A DNA stretch of 64,000 nt from Betaproteobacteria bacterium (GTDB lineage: Bacteria; Pseudomonadota; Gammaproteobacteria; Burkholderiales; SG8-39), in assembly GCA_016195915.1 (NCBI GenBank), contig JACPYS010000042.1:136285-200284 (forward strand), given 5' to 3'. A program made the position numbers and the translations under genes. Shown here in pieces: positions 7,984 through 16,845 of this stretch. How positions within the stretch are numbered: the stretch's first letter is position 1; the number at the start of each line of letters is the position of its first letter. Under the pieces are notes generated by a model. It saw only the letters and a program-made list of their open reading frames with translations, was not told where the DNA came from and did no database searches.

Positions 7984-8931
7984 ATGACGAACCGGGTGTT
8001 CGCCGCTGTCGCATTCGCTGTCGCGATCGCGTTTGCCGCGGTGACCCAGTTGATCTCGAACGAGTACTACTTCACCGCTGCGTACACGGTGCTCCAGTTC
8101 GTGATCCTCGCGACCGCATGGAACATCCTGGGCGGCTATACCGGTTACGTGAATTTCGGCTCCGCGGCCTTCTTTGCCATCGGCGCCTACAGCTCGGTGG
8201 TGCTGTACAACGCGTTCAAGGCGCCGCTGCCGGTGATGATCGTCGCAGGCACGCTCATTGCGGGCCTTGCCGGGCTGGGCCTGGGCTATCTCACGCTGCG
8301 GCTGCGCGGGGTGTTCTTCGCGATCGCGAGCCTCGCCCTCGCCGTGGTGCTGTATACCTTCGTCGTCAACTGGGACTACGTCGGCGGCGCGCGCGGCGCC
8401 TATGTGCTGCAACCCAGCGAAGTGCCGTTCGGTCTGCCGCGCTACGTTCATCTGCTGTACATCGCGATGGTCCTGATGTCCGCGCTGGCGCTGATCGTGG
8501 CGCGCACGATCGAGACCTCGACCCTCGGGCGCGGGCTCGCGGCGATCCGCGACGACGAACTCGCGGCCGAATGCTCGGGTGTGCCGACGTTGCGCCTGAA
8601 GATCGTCTCGGCTTCCGTGAGCTGCGCGCTGATGGGCATGGCGGGAACGACGTTTCCGTACTTCCTGTCCTATGTGGAGCCGAGTTCCGCGTTCAACCTG
8701 TCGTACGCGGTCAACAGCATCGCGATGCCGCTGATCGGCGGCATGATGAGCTGGGTCGGGCCGCTGATCGGCGCGGTGCTGCTCGGCTCGGTGCAGCAAC
8801 TGGTCCAGGTCACGATTTCGTCGGCCTGGAACCTGCTCATCGTGGGTGTGTTGCTGGTCGCGTTCGTGACGCTGGCGCCCAACGGGATCATGGGCTGGAT
8901 CGACCTCTGGCGGCGGCGGGGGAGGGGTTGA
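7984..8931 (+). CDS. Branched-chain-type ABC transporter permease (LivM-like)
   Basis: A 315-residue inner-membrane permease. It carries the LivM signature LATAWNILGGYTGYVNFGSAAFFAIGAY near residues 40-67, TLRLRGVFFAIASLAL near residue 103, and ALMGMAGTTFPYFLSYVEPSSAF later. It pairs with the LivH-like permease to form the translocation path. The start was taken at ATG 7984, because sequence further upstream in the frame is only the shadow of the previous gene. Its stop codon overlaps the next start (TGATG), which shows tight coupling with the ATPase gene. Confidence 0.93.
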   Translation: MTNRVFAAVAFAVAIAFAAVTQLISNEYYFTAAYTVLQFVILATAWNILGGYTGYVNFGSAAFFAIGAYSSVVLYNAFKAPLPVMIVAGTLIAGLAGLGLGYLTLRLRGVFFAIASLALAVVLYTFVVNWDYVGGARGAYVLQPSEVPFGLPRYVHLLYIAMVLMSALALIVARTIETSTLGRGLAAIRDDELAAECSGVPTLRLKIVSASVSCALMGMAGTTFPYFLSYVEPSSAFNLSYAVNSIAMPLIGGMMSWVGPLIGAVLLGSVQQLVQVTISSAWNLLIVGVLLVAFVTLAPNGIMGWIDLWRRRGRG

Positions 8932-9668
8932 TGGCCGGGCCGCTGCTCGAGGTGCGCGGGGTGACGAAGAATTTCGGCGGATTCAACGCGCTCGAAGACA
9001 TCGATTTCGAGGTGCAGCCCGGAGAACGGGTCGGCCTGATCGGGCCCAACGGCTCGGGCAAGAGCACGCTCGTCAACTGCATCTGCGGCTCGCTGCGCAA
9101 TGACGCAGGCAGCATCCGCTTCGACGGGCAGGAGATCGGCACGCAACCTGCGCACCGTCGCATCCGGCTCGGGCTCGCGCGCAGCTTCCAGATTCCCAGG
9201 CCGTTCGCCAGCATGTCGGTGCTCGACAATCTGCGCGTGCCGCTGCTCTACGCCGCCAATGCGCGTGCGCAGAAGAAACTCTCGCATGGCGAGGTCGCAG
9301 CCGAGGCGCTGCGCATCCTCGAGCAGGTCGGATTGGCCGGCAAGGCCCGGGATACCTCGGGGGGGCTCACCCAGGTGGACATGCGCAAGCTCGAGCTCGC
9401 CCGCGCCATGGCGTCGAAGCCGAAGCTGCTGATTTCGGACGAGGCGATGGCAGGCCTATCGGCCTCCGAGGTGGACGAGATCCTGGCGCTGCTCTGCGGG
9501 CTCAAGGGCCTGGGTGTCGCCGTCGTCATGATCGAGCATGTGATGCGCGCGGTGATGAAATTCTCCGAGCGCCTGGCGGTGCTGGTCGCCGGTCGCAAGA
9601 TCGCCGATGGCGATCCGCAGGCGGTCGCCGGTATTCCGGAAGTGGTGAAGGCCTACCTTGGCGAATAG
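8931..9668 (+). CDS. Branched-chain-type ABC transporter ATP-binding protein (LivG-like)
   Basis: A 245-residue ATPase. Walker A is GPNGSGKST near residue 37. Walker B is PKLLISDEAMAGLS, with Ala where most ABC ATPases have Pro after the Glu. The signature loop is divergent: the usual LSxGQ is replaced by GGLTQVDMRKLELARAMA. The switch His is present in VVMIEHVMRAVM. These features are shared through the protein's whole catalytic core, so it looks like a distinct LivG subfamily rather than a damaged gene. It should power import together with the LivF-like protein. Its 3' end overlaps the next gene by 11 bases. Confidence 0.92.
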   Translation: MAGPLLEVRGVTKNFGGFNALEDIDFEVQPGERVGLIGPNGSGKSTLVNCICGSLRNDAGSIRFDGQEIGTQPAHRRIRLGLARSFQIPRPFASMSVLDNLRVPLLYAANARAQKKLSHGEVAAEALRILEQVGLAGKARDTSGGLTQVDMRKLELARAMASKPKLLISDEAMAGLSASEVDEILALLCGLKGLGVAVVMIEHVMRAVMKFSERLAVLVAGRKIADGDPQAVAGIPEVVKAYLGE

Positions 9669-10389
9669 CATCCGCATCGACGGTCTGTGCGCCGGCTACG
9701 GCTCGGTGCAGGTGCTCGAGCGCATTTCGCTCTCGGTGAACGACGGCGAGACGGTCGCGCTGCTCGGGACCAACGGCAACGGCAAGAGCACGCTGATGAA
9801 ATGCGTCATGGGGATCGTGCCGCCGGGCGCCGGACGCATCGAAGCGGTCATCGACGGCGTCCCCTACGACCTGGTCGGCAGGGCGACCGAGGAAATCGTC
9901 GGGCTCGGAATCGCGCTGGTACCGGAGGGACGGCGGCTGTTTCCGCGCCTGAGCGTCGAGGAGAACCTCCAGCTCGGTGCGTACCGGCGGGCCGCGCGCG
10001 CCGCGCTCGCGCGCAACCTGGCGTTCTGCTTCGAGGCGTTTCCGAAGCTCATCGAACGGCGCAAGCAGCTCGCGGGCAGCCTGAGCGGCGGCGAGCAGCA
10101 GATGCTGACGCTCGCGCGGGCGCTGATGACCGCGCCGAAGATCCTGCTGATCGACGAGCCTTCGGTCGGGCTGTCGCCGCTCCTGGTGATCCACACCATC
10201 GACAAGATCCGCGAGTTGAAGCAGCGCTACGGCCTCACGGTGCTGATGGCGGAGCAGAACTTCAACCAGGCGATCCGCATCGCCGACCGCGGCTACGTGA
10301 TCGTCCACGGCAGGATCGAATTCGAAGGGCGGTCGCGCGACGATCTGAGCAACAACGAGCTGGTCCATAAACTGTACATGGGCCTGTAG
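9658..10389 (+). CDS. Branched-chain-type ABC transporter ATP-binding protein (LivF-like)
   Basis: A 243-residue ATPase, the last gene of the transporter operon. It has a canonical Walker A (GTNGNGKST), signature motif LSGGEQQMLTLARALM, Walker B LLIDEPSVGLSPLL and a LivF-type tail VLMAEQNFNQAIRIADRGYVI. The switch position after Walker B reads AEQN, as is usual in LivF proteins. Translation probably starts at TTG 9658, inside the end of the LivG-like gene. The normal signature here contrasts with the divergent LivG partner, so the two ATP sites may be unequal. Confidence 0.93.
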   Translation: MANSIRIDGLCAGYGSVQVLERISLSVNDGETVALLGTNGNGKSTLMKCVMGIVPPGAGRIEAVIDGVPYDLVGRATEEIVGLGIALVPEGRRLFPRLSVEENLQLGAYRRAARAALARNLAFCFEAFPKLIERRKQLAGSLSGGEQQMLTLARALMTAPKILLIDEPSVGLSPLLVIHTIDKIRELKQRYGLTVLMAEQNFNQAIRIADRGYVIVHGRIEFEGRSRDDLSNNELVHKLYMGL

Positions 10390-10424
10390 CGGCGAGTCGG
10401 CATTCAGACGGCGAGGAGGACATC

Positions 10425-11006
10425 ATGTCGAAAGTGTTGAACATCATTCGTGACGAGCACGGCTCCATCGCGGCGGTCCTGCACGGTATGCAATACCTGG
10501 TGAACGAGGTGCGCACGCGCAAGGCGAACGTCGACCTTCGCGTATTCGGCGCCATGCTCTACTACCTCGACACCTTCGCCGAACGCATGCACCACCCCAA
10601 GGAGGACCGCTACCTGTTCGCCGCGATGCGCAAGCGCGGCGCCGAGGCCGATGCGATCATCGCCGAGCTGGAACAGGAACACGCCGGCGGTGAACAGTCG
10701 CTACGCCGGCTCGAGCAGTATCTGCTGCGTTACCAGGAGGGCGGTGACGCGGAGTTTCCCGCCTTCGCGCAAGCGGTGGAGGAATTCGTCGCAGCTTACC
10801 GGGAGCACATGCGCAAGGAGGAGGACAGAGTGTTCCCGCTTGCGCAGCAGCTGCTTGGCGCCGCTGACTTCGAGGCGATCGATCGCGCCTTCGAGGAAAA
10901 CCGCGATCCGCTTGCCGATCAGCGCGACACCAAGGATTTTCAGGTCCTTTTCACCCGCATCGTCAATCTAGCCCCGCCGCCGATCGGCGTCGGCCCGAAG
11001 AAATAG
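10425..11006 (+). CDS. Hemerythrin (HHE) domain protein
   Basis: A 193-residue cytoplasmic protein with the His/Glu pattern of HHE cation-binding four-helix bundles: IIRDEHGSIAAVLHGM, ERMHHPKEDRYLF, LEQEHAGGEQSL and YREHMRKEEDRVFPLA. Such domains bind a di-iron centre and handle O2, NO or iron. The start at 10425 follows a GGAGGAC site. It lies 35 bases after the transporter operon on the same strand and may be co-transcribed, but no functional link is evident. Confidence 0.9.
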   Translation: MSKVLNIIRDEHGSIAAVLHGMQYLVNEVRTRKANVDLRVFGAMLYYLDTFAERMHHPKEDRYLFAAMRKRGAEADAIIAELEQEHAGGEQSLRRLEQYLLRYQEGGDAEFPAFAQAVEEFVAAYREHMRKEEDRVFPLAQQLLGAADFEAIDRAFEENRDPLADQRDTKDFQVLFTRIVNLAPPPIGVGPKK

Positions 11007-11082
11007 CGGCGCGGCGTGGAATACGGCGTTGGCGTCATGTAATCTGCGCGGACCGATCGCCGGAGACACTCAAGGAGGCGCC

Positions 11083-11553
11083 ATGCCGCTGACCGAACTG
11101 AACCACTATTTCGTGCGTGCCAACGATCTCGAGCGGACCAAGGACTTTTACGTCGGCGTGCTCGGCTTCGAGATCATGCCGCGACCCGACTTTCCGTTTC
11201 CGGGCTATTGGCTCGGAATCAACGGCAAGATCCAGGTCCACATGGGCCCCGCCGGCATCGCGAATGCCGAGCTGTACTACCTCGGTACGCCGCGGCACGC
11301 CGCGACCGACAATTCCGGCGTGGTGGACCATATCGCGTTCCTCGCCAGCGAGCCGGAGAAGTTCGTCGAACGCCTCAAGGAACTCGGCATCGGCTACCGC
11401 CCGCGCAGCCTGCCCGAGTCGGAGCTGTTCCAGATCTTCATCAAGGATCCCGACGGCCTCACCATCGAGCTCAACTTCTTCGGCGTCAAGTCGGCGCCGG
11501 ACTGGGGCGGCGAGAACTACGCGCAGATGCCGCGCGTTTCCGGGATCAGGTGA
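11083..11553 (+). CDS. VOC-family (glyoxalase/extradiol dioxygenase-like) protein
   Basis: A 156-residue protein of the vicinal oxygen chelate fold. It begins LTELNHYFVRANDLERTKDFYVGVLGFEIM, the classic VOC opening with a metal-ligand His (H7). It also has VVDHIAFLAS with a second candidate His, and DPDGLTIELNFFG with the usual Glu ligand. Members cleave aromatic rings, isomerise or bind small molecules. It overlaps the next gene, for a flavoenzyme, by one base (TGATG), so the two likely act in the same aromatic or acyl degradation step. The ATG at 11083 has AAGGAGG just upstream. Confidence 0.88.
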   Translation: MPLTELNHYFVRANDLERTKDFYVGVLGFEIMPRPDFPFPGYWLGINGKIQVHMGPAGIANAELYYLGTPRHAATDNSGVVDHIAFLASEPEKFVERLKELGIGYRPRSLPESELFQIFIKDPDGLTIELNFFGVKSAPDWGGENYAQMPRVSGIR

Positions 11554-12761
11554 TGAATGCACCGGCAGGCGGGACGCGCGGATTCGCGGGCGTTGCCTAC
11601 GATGAGGCGCTGGAGCGCGCGCGCGGGCTGGTCCCGGCGCTGCGCGAGCGCGCCGCCCGCGGCGAGGCCGCGCGCATCCTGCTCGATGAGACCGCGGCGG
11701 ACCTGCACCGCACGGGGTTGCTGCGCACGATGCAGCCCCGGCGCTGGGGCGGAATGGAGTTCGATTGTGTCGCCTACGTCGATTTCCCGTACGAACTGGC
11801 GCGCGGCTGTGCCTCCACCGGCTGGAACGCCGCCAACCTTCTCATCCACCACTGGATGCTTGCCCTGTTCGACGAACGGGCGCAGGAGGAGGTCTGGGGA
11901 GCGAACCCCGATGCGCTGATCGCCTCGGGCATCGCCTATCCGCAGGGCCAGGGGCGCGCGGTGGACGGCGGGTTTTCCATCAGCGGACGCTGGAATTTCT
12001 CCAGCTGCGTCAATATCGCCGACTGGAACATGCTCGCCGTGACGGTGCGGGACGGCGAGCGCGTCATCGACCATCGCATGTGCCTGCTGCACAAATCGCA
12101 ATACCAGATCATTGACGACTGGCAGGTGCTCGGCATGCGCAGCACCGGCAGCATGACCGTGGTTGCGAAGGACGTGTTCGTACCGGAGCACCGCGCGCTG
12201 TGCGCGTACGACGTGCGCGGCGGTGACGGTTTCCCCGGTGCGCGCGGCAATCCCAACCCGGTCTATCGAGTGCCGCTTTCCTCGCTCGGCGGCCACGGCA
12301 TCGGCGGCGTAGCCGTCGGCAATGCGCAAGCCGCGCTCGAGTTGAGCTGCGACGCGGTGAAGGAGCGAAGCACCAATTACACCGCATACAGGATGCGTGA
12401 TTTCCAGGCGGTGCAACTTCGCGTGGGCGCGGCCGGCGCGCGCATCGACGCAGCGCGGCGGATCCTGCGCAACGACTGTCTGGAGGCGCAGGAGATCGCC
12501 AACCGCAACGTCATCGCCGATGCGGAACGGAAGCTGCGCTTCAAGCGCAACCTCGCCTTCGCGGCAAGCCTGTGCACCGAGGCGGTCGACATCCTGCACG
12601 CGATGGCCGGAGCGAACGGGATCTACGACAGCTACCCGATCCAGCGCATCTTCCGCGATGCGCATGCCCTCGCCGGGCACATCAGTTTCAGCACCGATGC
12701 GCAGTTCTCCGCCTGGGGGCTGGCCGCGCTCGACGGTGAAATCGTCAGTCCCACGCTGTGA
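11553..12761 (+). CDS. Acyl-CoA-dehydrogenase-fold flavoprotein, probably a class D flavin monooxygenase
   Basis: A 402-residue protein with the acyl-CoA dehydrogenase fold. Recognisable parts are LLRTMQPRRWGGMEFD near residue 50, GCASTGWNAANLLIHHWMLALF near residue 87, GGFSISGRWNFSSCVNIADW in the beta domain, and a C-terminal helical domain ending with SYPIQRIFRDAHALAGHISF. The pattern resembles the oxygenase component of two-component hydroxylases such as HsaA or HpaH-like enzymes more than true acyl-CoA dehydrogenases, but a dehydrogenase role is not excluded. It is coupled to the preceding VOC gene by a TGATG overlap. No flavin reductase gene is adjacent. Confidence 0.85.
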   Translation: MNAPAGGTRGFAGVAYDEALERARGLVPALRERAARGEAARILLDETAADLHRTGLLRTMQPRRWGGMEFDCVAYVDFPYELARGCASTGWNAANLLIHHWMLALFDERAQEEVWGANPDALIASGIAYPQGQGRAVDGGFSISGRWNFSSCVNIADWNMLAVTVRDGERVIDHRMCLLHKSQYQIIDDWQVLGMRSTGSMTVVAKDVFVPEHRALCAYDVRGGDGFPGARGNPNPVYRVPLSSLGGHGIGGVAVGNAQAALELSCDAVKERSTNYTAYRMRDFQAVQLRVGAAGARIDAARRILRNDCLEAQEIANRNVIADAERKLRFKRNLAFAASLCTEAVDILHAMAGANGIYDSYPIQRIFRDAHALAGHISFSTDAQFSAWGLAALDGEIVSPTL

Positions 12762-12797
12762 GGCGCTTGCCGAACGACATCGTCATTTCGTCAGGGA

Positions 12798-13625
12798 TTA
12801 CGACGCACTCCGCGCCAGCCCCACGTCCTCCGCGAGCGTCTTGCCCGGAAAATGAAACCGCACCGGCCCGTCGGGCAGGGCGTGCAGGAACTGCCTGAGG
12901 AACGGATCCTCCGAGGCGAGCAGCTCCGCCGGCGTGCCTTTTCCCGCCACCACGCCATCGGCAATTACGTAGATGTAGTCCACCAATTTCAGCGACTCGC
13001 TCACGTCGTAGGTGACCACGATGGAGGTGCTGCCGAGCGCATCGGTGGAGCGGCGGATCAGCTCCGCGATCACGTTGAGAGAGATCGGGTCGAGTCCGGC
13101 GAAAGGTTCGTCGTACATCGCGATCATCGGATCGACCGCGATCGCGCGCGCGAGCGCCACGCGCCGGCTCATCCCGCCGGAGAGGTCGCCCGGCATCAAC
13201 GCATGCGTGCCGCGCAGCCCGACCGAGTGCAGTTTCATCAGCACCAGCGTGCGGATCAGTTCCTCCGGCAGGTCATAGTGCTCGCGCATCTGGAACGCGA
13301 TGTTCTCGTACACCGACAGATCGCTGAACAGTCCGCTTACCTGGAACATCATCCCCATGCGCCGGCGCATGGCATACAGGGCGTCGGTGTCGAGCTCGTG
13401 CACCACCTTGCCTTCGACCGTGACGCTGCCGCTTTCGGGTTTCACCTGCCCGCCGATCAGGCGCAGCAGCGTCGACTTGCCGCATCCGCTCGCGCCCAGG
13501 ATCGCGACCATCTTGCCGCGCGGCACGCTGAGGTTGAGTCCGCGGAAGATGCGGTTCGGGCCATAGGAAAAATGCAGGTCGCGGATTTCTACCAGCGGGG
13601 CGGTGGCATCGTGCAATGGGTTCAT
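12798..13625 (-). CDS. MlaF-like ABC transporter ATP-binding protein, orphan
   Basis: A 275-residue ATPase with Walker A GASGCGKST, the MlaF-like segment FSDLSVYENIAFQMREHYDLPE, signature LSGGMSRRVALARAIA and Walker B IAMYDEPFAGLDP. MlaF proteins drive phospholipid transport between the membranes with MlaE, MlaD and MlaB, none of which is nearby. The switch position normally held by His reads Tyr (IVVTYDVSESLKLVDY). This may be a lineage trait or may weaken catalysis. It is the last gene in a minus-strand set after mobA and moeA, 41 bases downstream of moeA. Confidence 0.88.
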   Translation of the reverse strand: MNPLHDATAPLVEIRDLHFSYGPNRIFRGLNLSVPRGKMVAILGASGCGKSTLLRLIGGQVKPESGSVTVEGKVVHELDTDALYAMRRRMGMMFQVSGLFSDLSVYENIAFQMREHYDLPEELIRTLVLMKLHSVGLRGTHALMPGDLSGGMSRRVALARAIAVDPMIAMYDEPFAGLDPISLNVIAELIRRSTDALGSTSIVVTYDVSESLKLVDYIYVIADGVVAGKGTPAELLASEDPFLRQFLHALPDGPVRFHFPGKTLAEDVGLARSAS

Positions 13626-13666
13626 GGAAAATCTCGGTGCGGGCCAGGCGATTTTAACAGCGGCCG

Positions 13667-14932
13667 CTACACCAGGCCTTCCATCAGCTGCACCGATACG
13701 AGTTCACCGGCTTCCACCCGGCCGCGCCCGTGCTCGAGCACGATGAAGCAGTTCGCCTCGGACATCGATCGCAACACCCCCGCGCCCTGCTGGCCGGTGA
13801 GGCGCACGCTCCATTCGCCGATTGCGTCGCGCGCGAGGATGCCGCGCTGGAACTCGGTGCGGCCGGGCACCTTGCGCAGCGCACCGGCACTCGGAACTTT
13901 CAGCAGCGGCAGCGAGTAATCCCCGCTGCGGCCGGACATGTACAGCAGTGCGTCGCGCACGAACTGGTAGAACGTCACCATCACCGCTACCGGGTTGCCC
14001 GGCAAGCCGAACAATGCGGCCTTGCCGATCCTGCCGAAAGCCATCGGCCGGCCGGGGCGCATGGCGATTTTCCAGAACAGCACTTCGCCCAGTTGCGCCA
14101 TCAGCCGGCGGATGAAATCGGCTTCGCCGACCGAAACTCCCCCGGTGGTGACGATTGCGTCGGCGCCGGATGCCGCCTTGCGGAACGCAGCTTCGAGTTG
14201 CGCCGGATCGTCGCGCACCACCCCCAGGTCCTCGATTTCCACGCCGACGCGCGAGAGCATGCCGTGCAGGGTGTAGCGATTGGAGTCGTACACTTCCCCG
14301 ACCTTGAGCGGCGCGCCGATCGTGGCGAGTTCGTCGCCGGTGGCGAAAAAAGCCACGCGCAGCCTGCGCTTCACCGCCACCCCGCCGATGCCGAGCGAGG
14401 CGATCAGGCCCAGCTCAGCGGGTCGCAGAAGCTGGCCGGGATGCAGCACCGCGACGCCGGTTTTCAGGTCTTCACCGGCACGGCGCAGGTGCTGGCCAGC
14501 CTTCTGTCCTGCGGGTACGACGACCCCGCCGCCTTCGGCGCGCACCACTTCCTGGATGACCACGGTGTCGGCGCCGGCAGGCATCACCGCGCCAGTCATC
14601 ACGCGCACGCATTCGCCCGCGCCGACACTTCCATCGAACTTGCGCCCCGCGAACGCCGCGCCGATCTCCCGCAGTGTCGCCTCCGAACCGGGATTCAGAT
14701 CGGCGAAGCGCACCGCGTAGCCGTCCATGGCGGAGTTGTCGTGCGCCGGTACATCGATTGCAGGCACGATTTCCTGCGCTAGAACGCGGCCGAGCGCCTC
14801 GCGAACCGGCACGCGCTCGATCTTGTCTACGGGCGTCAGGCAGGCACGGATTGCCTCCCTTGCCTTGTCGACGGCGAGCGCGTCGGGGTCGTAGCCATCG
14901 AGGCAGCTGACGATGCTCTGCACCGAGTTCAT
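13667..14932 (-). CDS. moeA: Molybdopterin molybdenumtransferase
   Basis: A 421-residue MoeA/gephyrin E-domain protein that inserts molybdate into adenylylated molybdopterin. Diagnostic segments are PAIDVPAHDNSAMDGYAVRFADL near residue 60, VRVMTGAVMPAGADTVVIQE near residue 105, FFATGDELATIGAPLKVGEVYDSNRY, TTGGVSVGEADFI and LFGLPGNPVAVMVTFYQFVRDAL. All expected subdomains are present and the length is normal. The ATG at 14932 was chosen over extensions of the frame because the family N-terminus fits. It is 10 bases from mobA on the same strand and serves molybdenum enzymes such as the hydroxylase at 2083-5715. Confidence 0.96.
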   Translation of the reverse strand: MNSVQSIVSCLDGYDPDALAVDKAREAIRACLTPVDKIERVPVREALGRVLAQEIVPAIDVPAHDNSAMDGYAVRFADLNPGSEATLREIGAAFAGRKFDGSVGAGECVRVMTGAVMPAGADTVVIQEVVRAEGGGVVVPAGQKAGQHLRRAGEDLKTGVAVLHPGQLLRPAELGLIASLGIGGVAVKRRLRVAFFATGDELATIGAPLKVGEVYDSNRYTLHGMLSRVGVEIEDLGVVRDDPAQLEAAFRKAASGADAIVTTGGVSVGEADFIRRLMAQLGEVLFWKIAMRPGRPMAFGRIGKAALFGLPGNPVAVMVTFYQFVRDALLYMSGRSGDYSLPLLKVPSAGALRKVPGRTEFQRGILARDAIGEWSVRLTGQQGAGVLRSMSEANCFIVLEHGRGRVEAGELVSVQLMEGLV

Positions 14933-14942
14933 CGCGCCGGCC

Positions 14943-15521
14943 TCAAGCGGATTGTTGCGCGGCGAGTTCGTCGCGGGTGTTGATGTTGGAGAAGGCTTCT
15001 GCCTCGTCGTCGAACGCCACTTCGACGACTGCGAGGGGCGCGTACCAGGCGTCGATCTTTCGCCCGCCTGCGGCGAGAAATGCTTCGAGGTTCGCCAGCA
15101 GGCTGCGCCGCGCGAGCGCAAAAACGGGATGGGGTTGCGCGCCCGTCTTGGCGACCGCCAGGTCCGCACCACGCGCTTCGAGCGCGGCGCGTAGCCGGGC
15201 GACCAGATCGGCCGGCAGGAAGGGTGAATCGCAGGGAACGGTGACCACCAGCGGCTGCGATGCGGCCTTCATTCCGCTCGCCAGTCCTGCGAGCGGCCCC
15301 GCAAAACCGCCGACTTCATCGGCAACGACGCGATACCCGAAACGCGCGTAGGCTTCCAGGTTCTGATTGGCATTGATCAGCACCTCGTCCACCTGCGGCG
15401 CGAGCCGTTCGAGCACCGCCGCGATCATCGGCCGGCCGCGCAAGGCCTGCAAACCCTTATCCACGCCGCCCATCCTGCGGCCCTGGCCGCCTGCGAGCAC
15501 GATTCCGGTCACACCAGTCAT
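14943..15521 (-). CDS. mobA: Molybdenum cofactor guanylyltransferase
   Basis: A 192-residue nucleotidyltransferase that attaches GMP to the molybdenum cofactor. It carries the signature VLAGGQGRRMGGVDKGLQ (residues 8-25) and the metal-binding VTVPCDSPFLP. Its length matches the family. It is the first gene of the minus-strand set mobA-moeA-ATPase, with divergent orientation to the MFS gene. MobA makes the guanine dinucleotide form used by DMSO-reductase-type enzymes. Xanthine dehydrogenase-family enzymes usually need either plain MPT or the cytosine form (MocA), so the match with the hydroxylase is partial. Confidence 0.95.
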   Translation of the reverse strand: MTGVTGIVLAGGQGRRMGGVDKGLQALRGRPMIAAVLERLAPQVDEVLINANQNLEAYARFGYRVVADEVGGFAGPLAGLASGMKAASQPLVVTVPCDSPFLPADLVARLRAALEARGADLAVAKTGAQPHPVFALARRSLLANLEAFLAAGGRKIDAWYAPLAVVEVAFDDEAEAFSNINTRDELAAQQSA

Positions 15522-15586
15522 AGGGCGAATATTACGCGGGCGAAACGGGGTTTGCCGGCCTTGCGCGTCCGTGGGAGACTGCGTGC

Positions 15587-16804
15587 ATGCAGATCGATCA
15601 GACGCGCGATCCGACGCACAACCGGTTTCTAAACCCCTTCATCAATCTGGGGCATTTCCTCGACCACCTCGCGATGCTGATCTTCCCCACGGTGGTGATC
15701 GCGCTTTCGCAGGAGTGGAACCGGCCGTATTCGGAACTTCTTCCCTACGCACTGGGCGGGTTCATCGCGTTCGGGGCGTTCGCGCTGCCCGCGGGGTGGC
15801 TAGGAGATCACTGGGGCCGCTACAAGATGATGGTGGTGTTCTTTTTGGGCATCGGCACATGCCTGTTTCTGACCGGCTTCGCGCAATCGCCGATGCAGAT
15901 CGGCATCGGCCTGTTCTGTGTCGGTGTTTTTGCGGCCATCTACCACCCTGTGGCGACCGCGATGCTGGTGGTGGACCCCAAGCGCATCGGCCGCGTGCTC
16001 GGCTGGAACGGGCTATGGGGCAACTTCGGCCTGGCGGCGGCAGCGCTGGTCGCGGGTGCGCTGATCGACCTTGCCGGCTGGCGCGCTGCGTTTTTCGTGC
16101 CCGGCGCGGTGACGATTGCGATCGGCGTGGCCTTCCTGATTCTCGTGAAGGACCCGGGCAGGGTGGTGAAGACCGGCAAGAAACTGGGACTGGACATCGA
16201 CGTGCACATGATGTGGCGGATCTTCGGCATCGTGCTGATCGCCACTGTTTGCGGTGGCATCATCTTCAACGCCACCACGGTCGCCATGCCGAAGGTGTTT
16301 CACGAGCGCATGGCGATGTTCACGCAAACTGGCCTGGGCATCGGCATGCTGGTGTCGATCGTGTACTGCATCGCCGCGCTCGCGCAGGTGGTGGTCGGAA
16401 CCCTGATCGACCAGGTCGACCTCAAGAGCGTGTTCGTGCCGGTGACGCTGCTGCAGATCCCGTTTTTGTTTCTCGCCGGCACGCTCGACGGCGTGGCGAT
16501 GCTGGTGGTGGCCGTGCTGATGATGCTGATGGTGTTCGGCCAGATCCCGCTCAACGATGCCATCATCGGACGCTACACGCGCGACGAATACCGGGCGCGG
16601 GCTTATGCGGTGCGCTACGTGGTGTCTCTCGGTGTGGCCGCAATCGCGGTGCCGCTGATTGCGTTCTTGCATCGCACGACCGGCGGTTTTCAAAACGTTT
16701 TCACAGTCCTCTCGGTGCTCGCGGCGCTCACGCTCGCGGCGGCGCTGATGCTGCCGTCGCGCAAGGAAATCGAGACGCGCCGGGCTGCGGCGCAGCCGGC
16801 CTAA
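15587..16804 (+). CDS. Major facilitator superfamily transporter
   Basis: A 405-residue inner-membrane protein with about 12 predicted helices. The MFS loop 2-3 motif is recognisable as GWLGDHWGRYKMMVV near residue 67, and a central charged loop (KDPGRVVKTGKKLGLDIDVHMMWR) divides the two halves. The N-terminus FLNPFINLGHFLDHLAMLIFPTVVIAL resembles the fosmidomycin-resistance-like branch, but the substrate cannot be assigned. The start at 15587 has GGGAG about 12 bases upstream. It lies 65 bases from mobA, divergently. Confidence 0.88.
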   Translation: MQIDQTRDPTHNRFLNPFINLGHFLDHLAMLIFPTVVIALSQEWNRPYSELLPYALGGFIAFGAFALPAGWLGDHWGRYKMMVVFFLGIGTCLFLTGFAQSPMQIGIGLFCVGVFAAIYHPVATAMLVVDPKRIGRVLGWNGLWGNFGLAAAALVAGALIDLAGWRAAFFVPGAVTIAIGVAFLILVKDPGRVVKTGKKLGLDIDVHMMWRIFGIVLIATVCGGIIFNATTVAMPKVFHERMAMFTQTGLGIGMLVSIVYCIAALAQVVVGTLIDQVDLKSVFVPVTLLQIPFLFLAGTLDGVAMLVVAVLMMLMVFGQIPLNDAIIGRYTRDEYRARAYAVRYVVSLGVAAIAVPLIAFLHRTTGGFQNVFTVLSVLAALTLAAALMLPSRKEIETRRAAAQPA

Positions 16805-16840
16805 TTCCGTCGTCCCCGCGGACGCGGGGATCCAGTGCGC
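16803..16840 (+). repeat. Dispersed palindromic repeat unit, copy 1
   Basis: Starting at the stop codon of the MFS gene, the element contains the inverted repeat CCCCGCGGACGCGGGG (16815-16830) followed by ATCCAGT. It resembles the short intergenic palindromes with a CCCGC...GCGGG core and ATCCAG tail that are scattered through many proteobacterial genomes. A degenerate copy lies at 17037-17073. Confidence 0.55.
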
Positions 16841-16845
16841 TTGAC

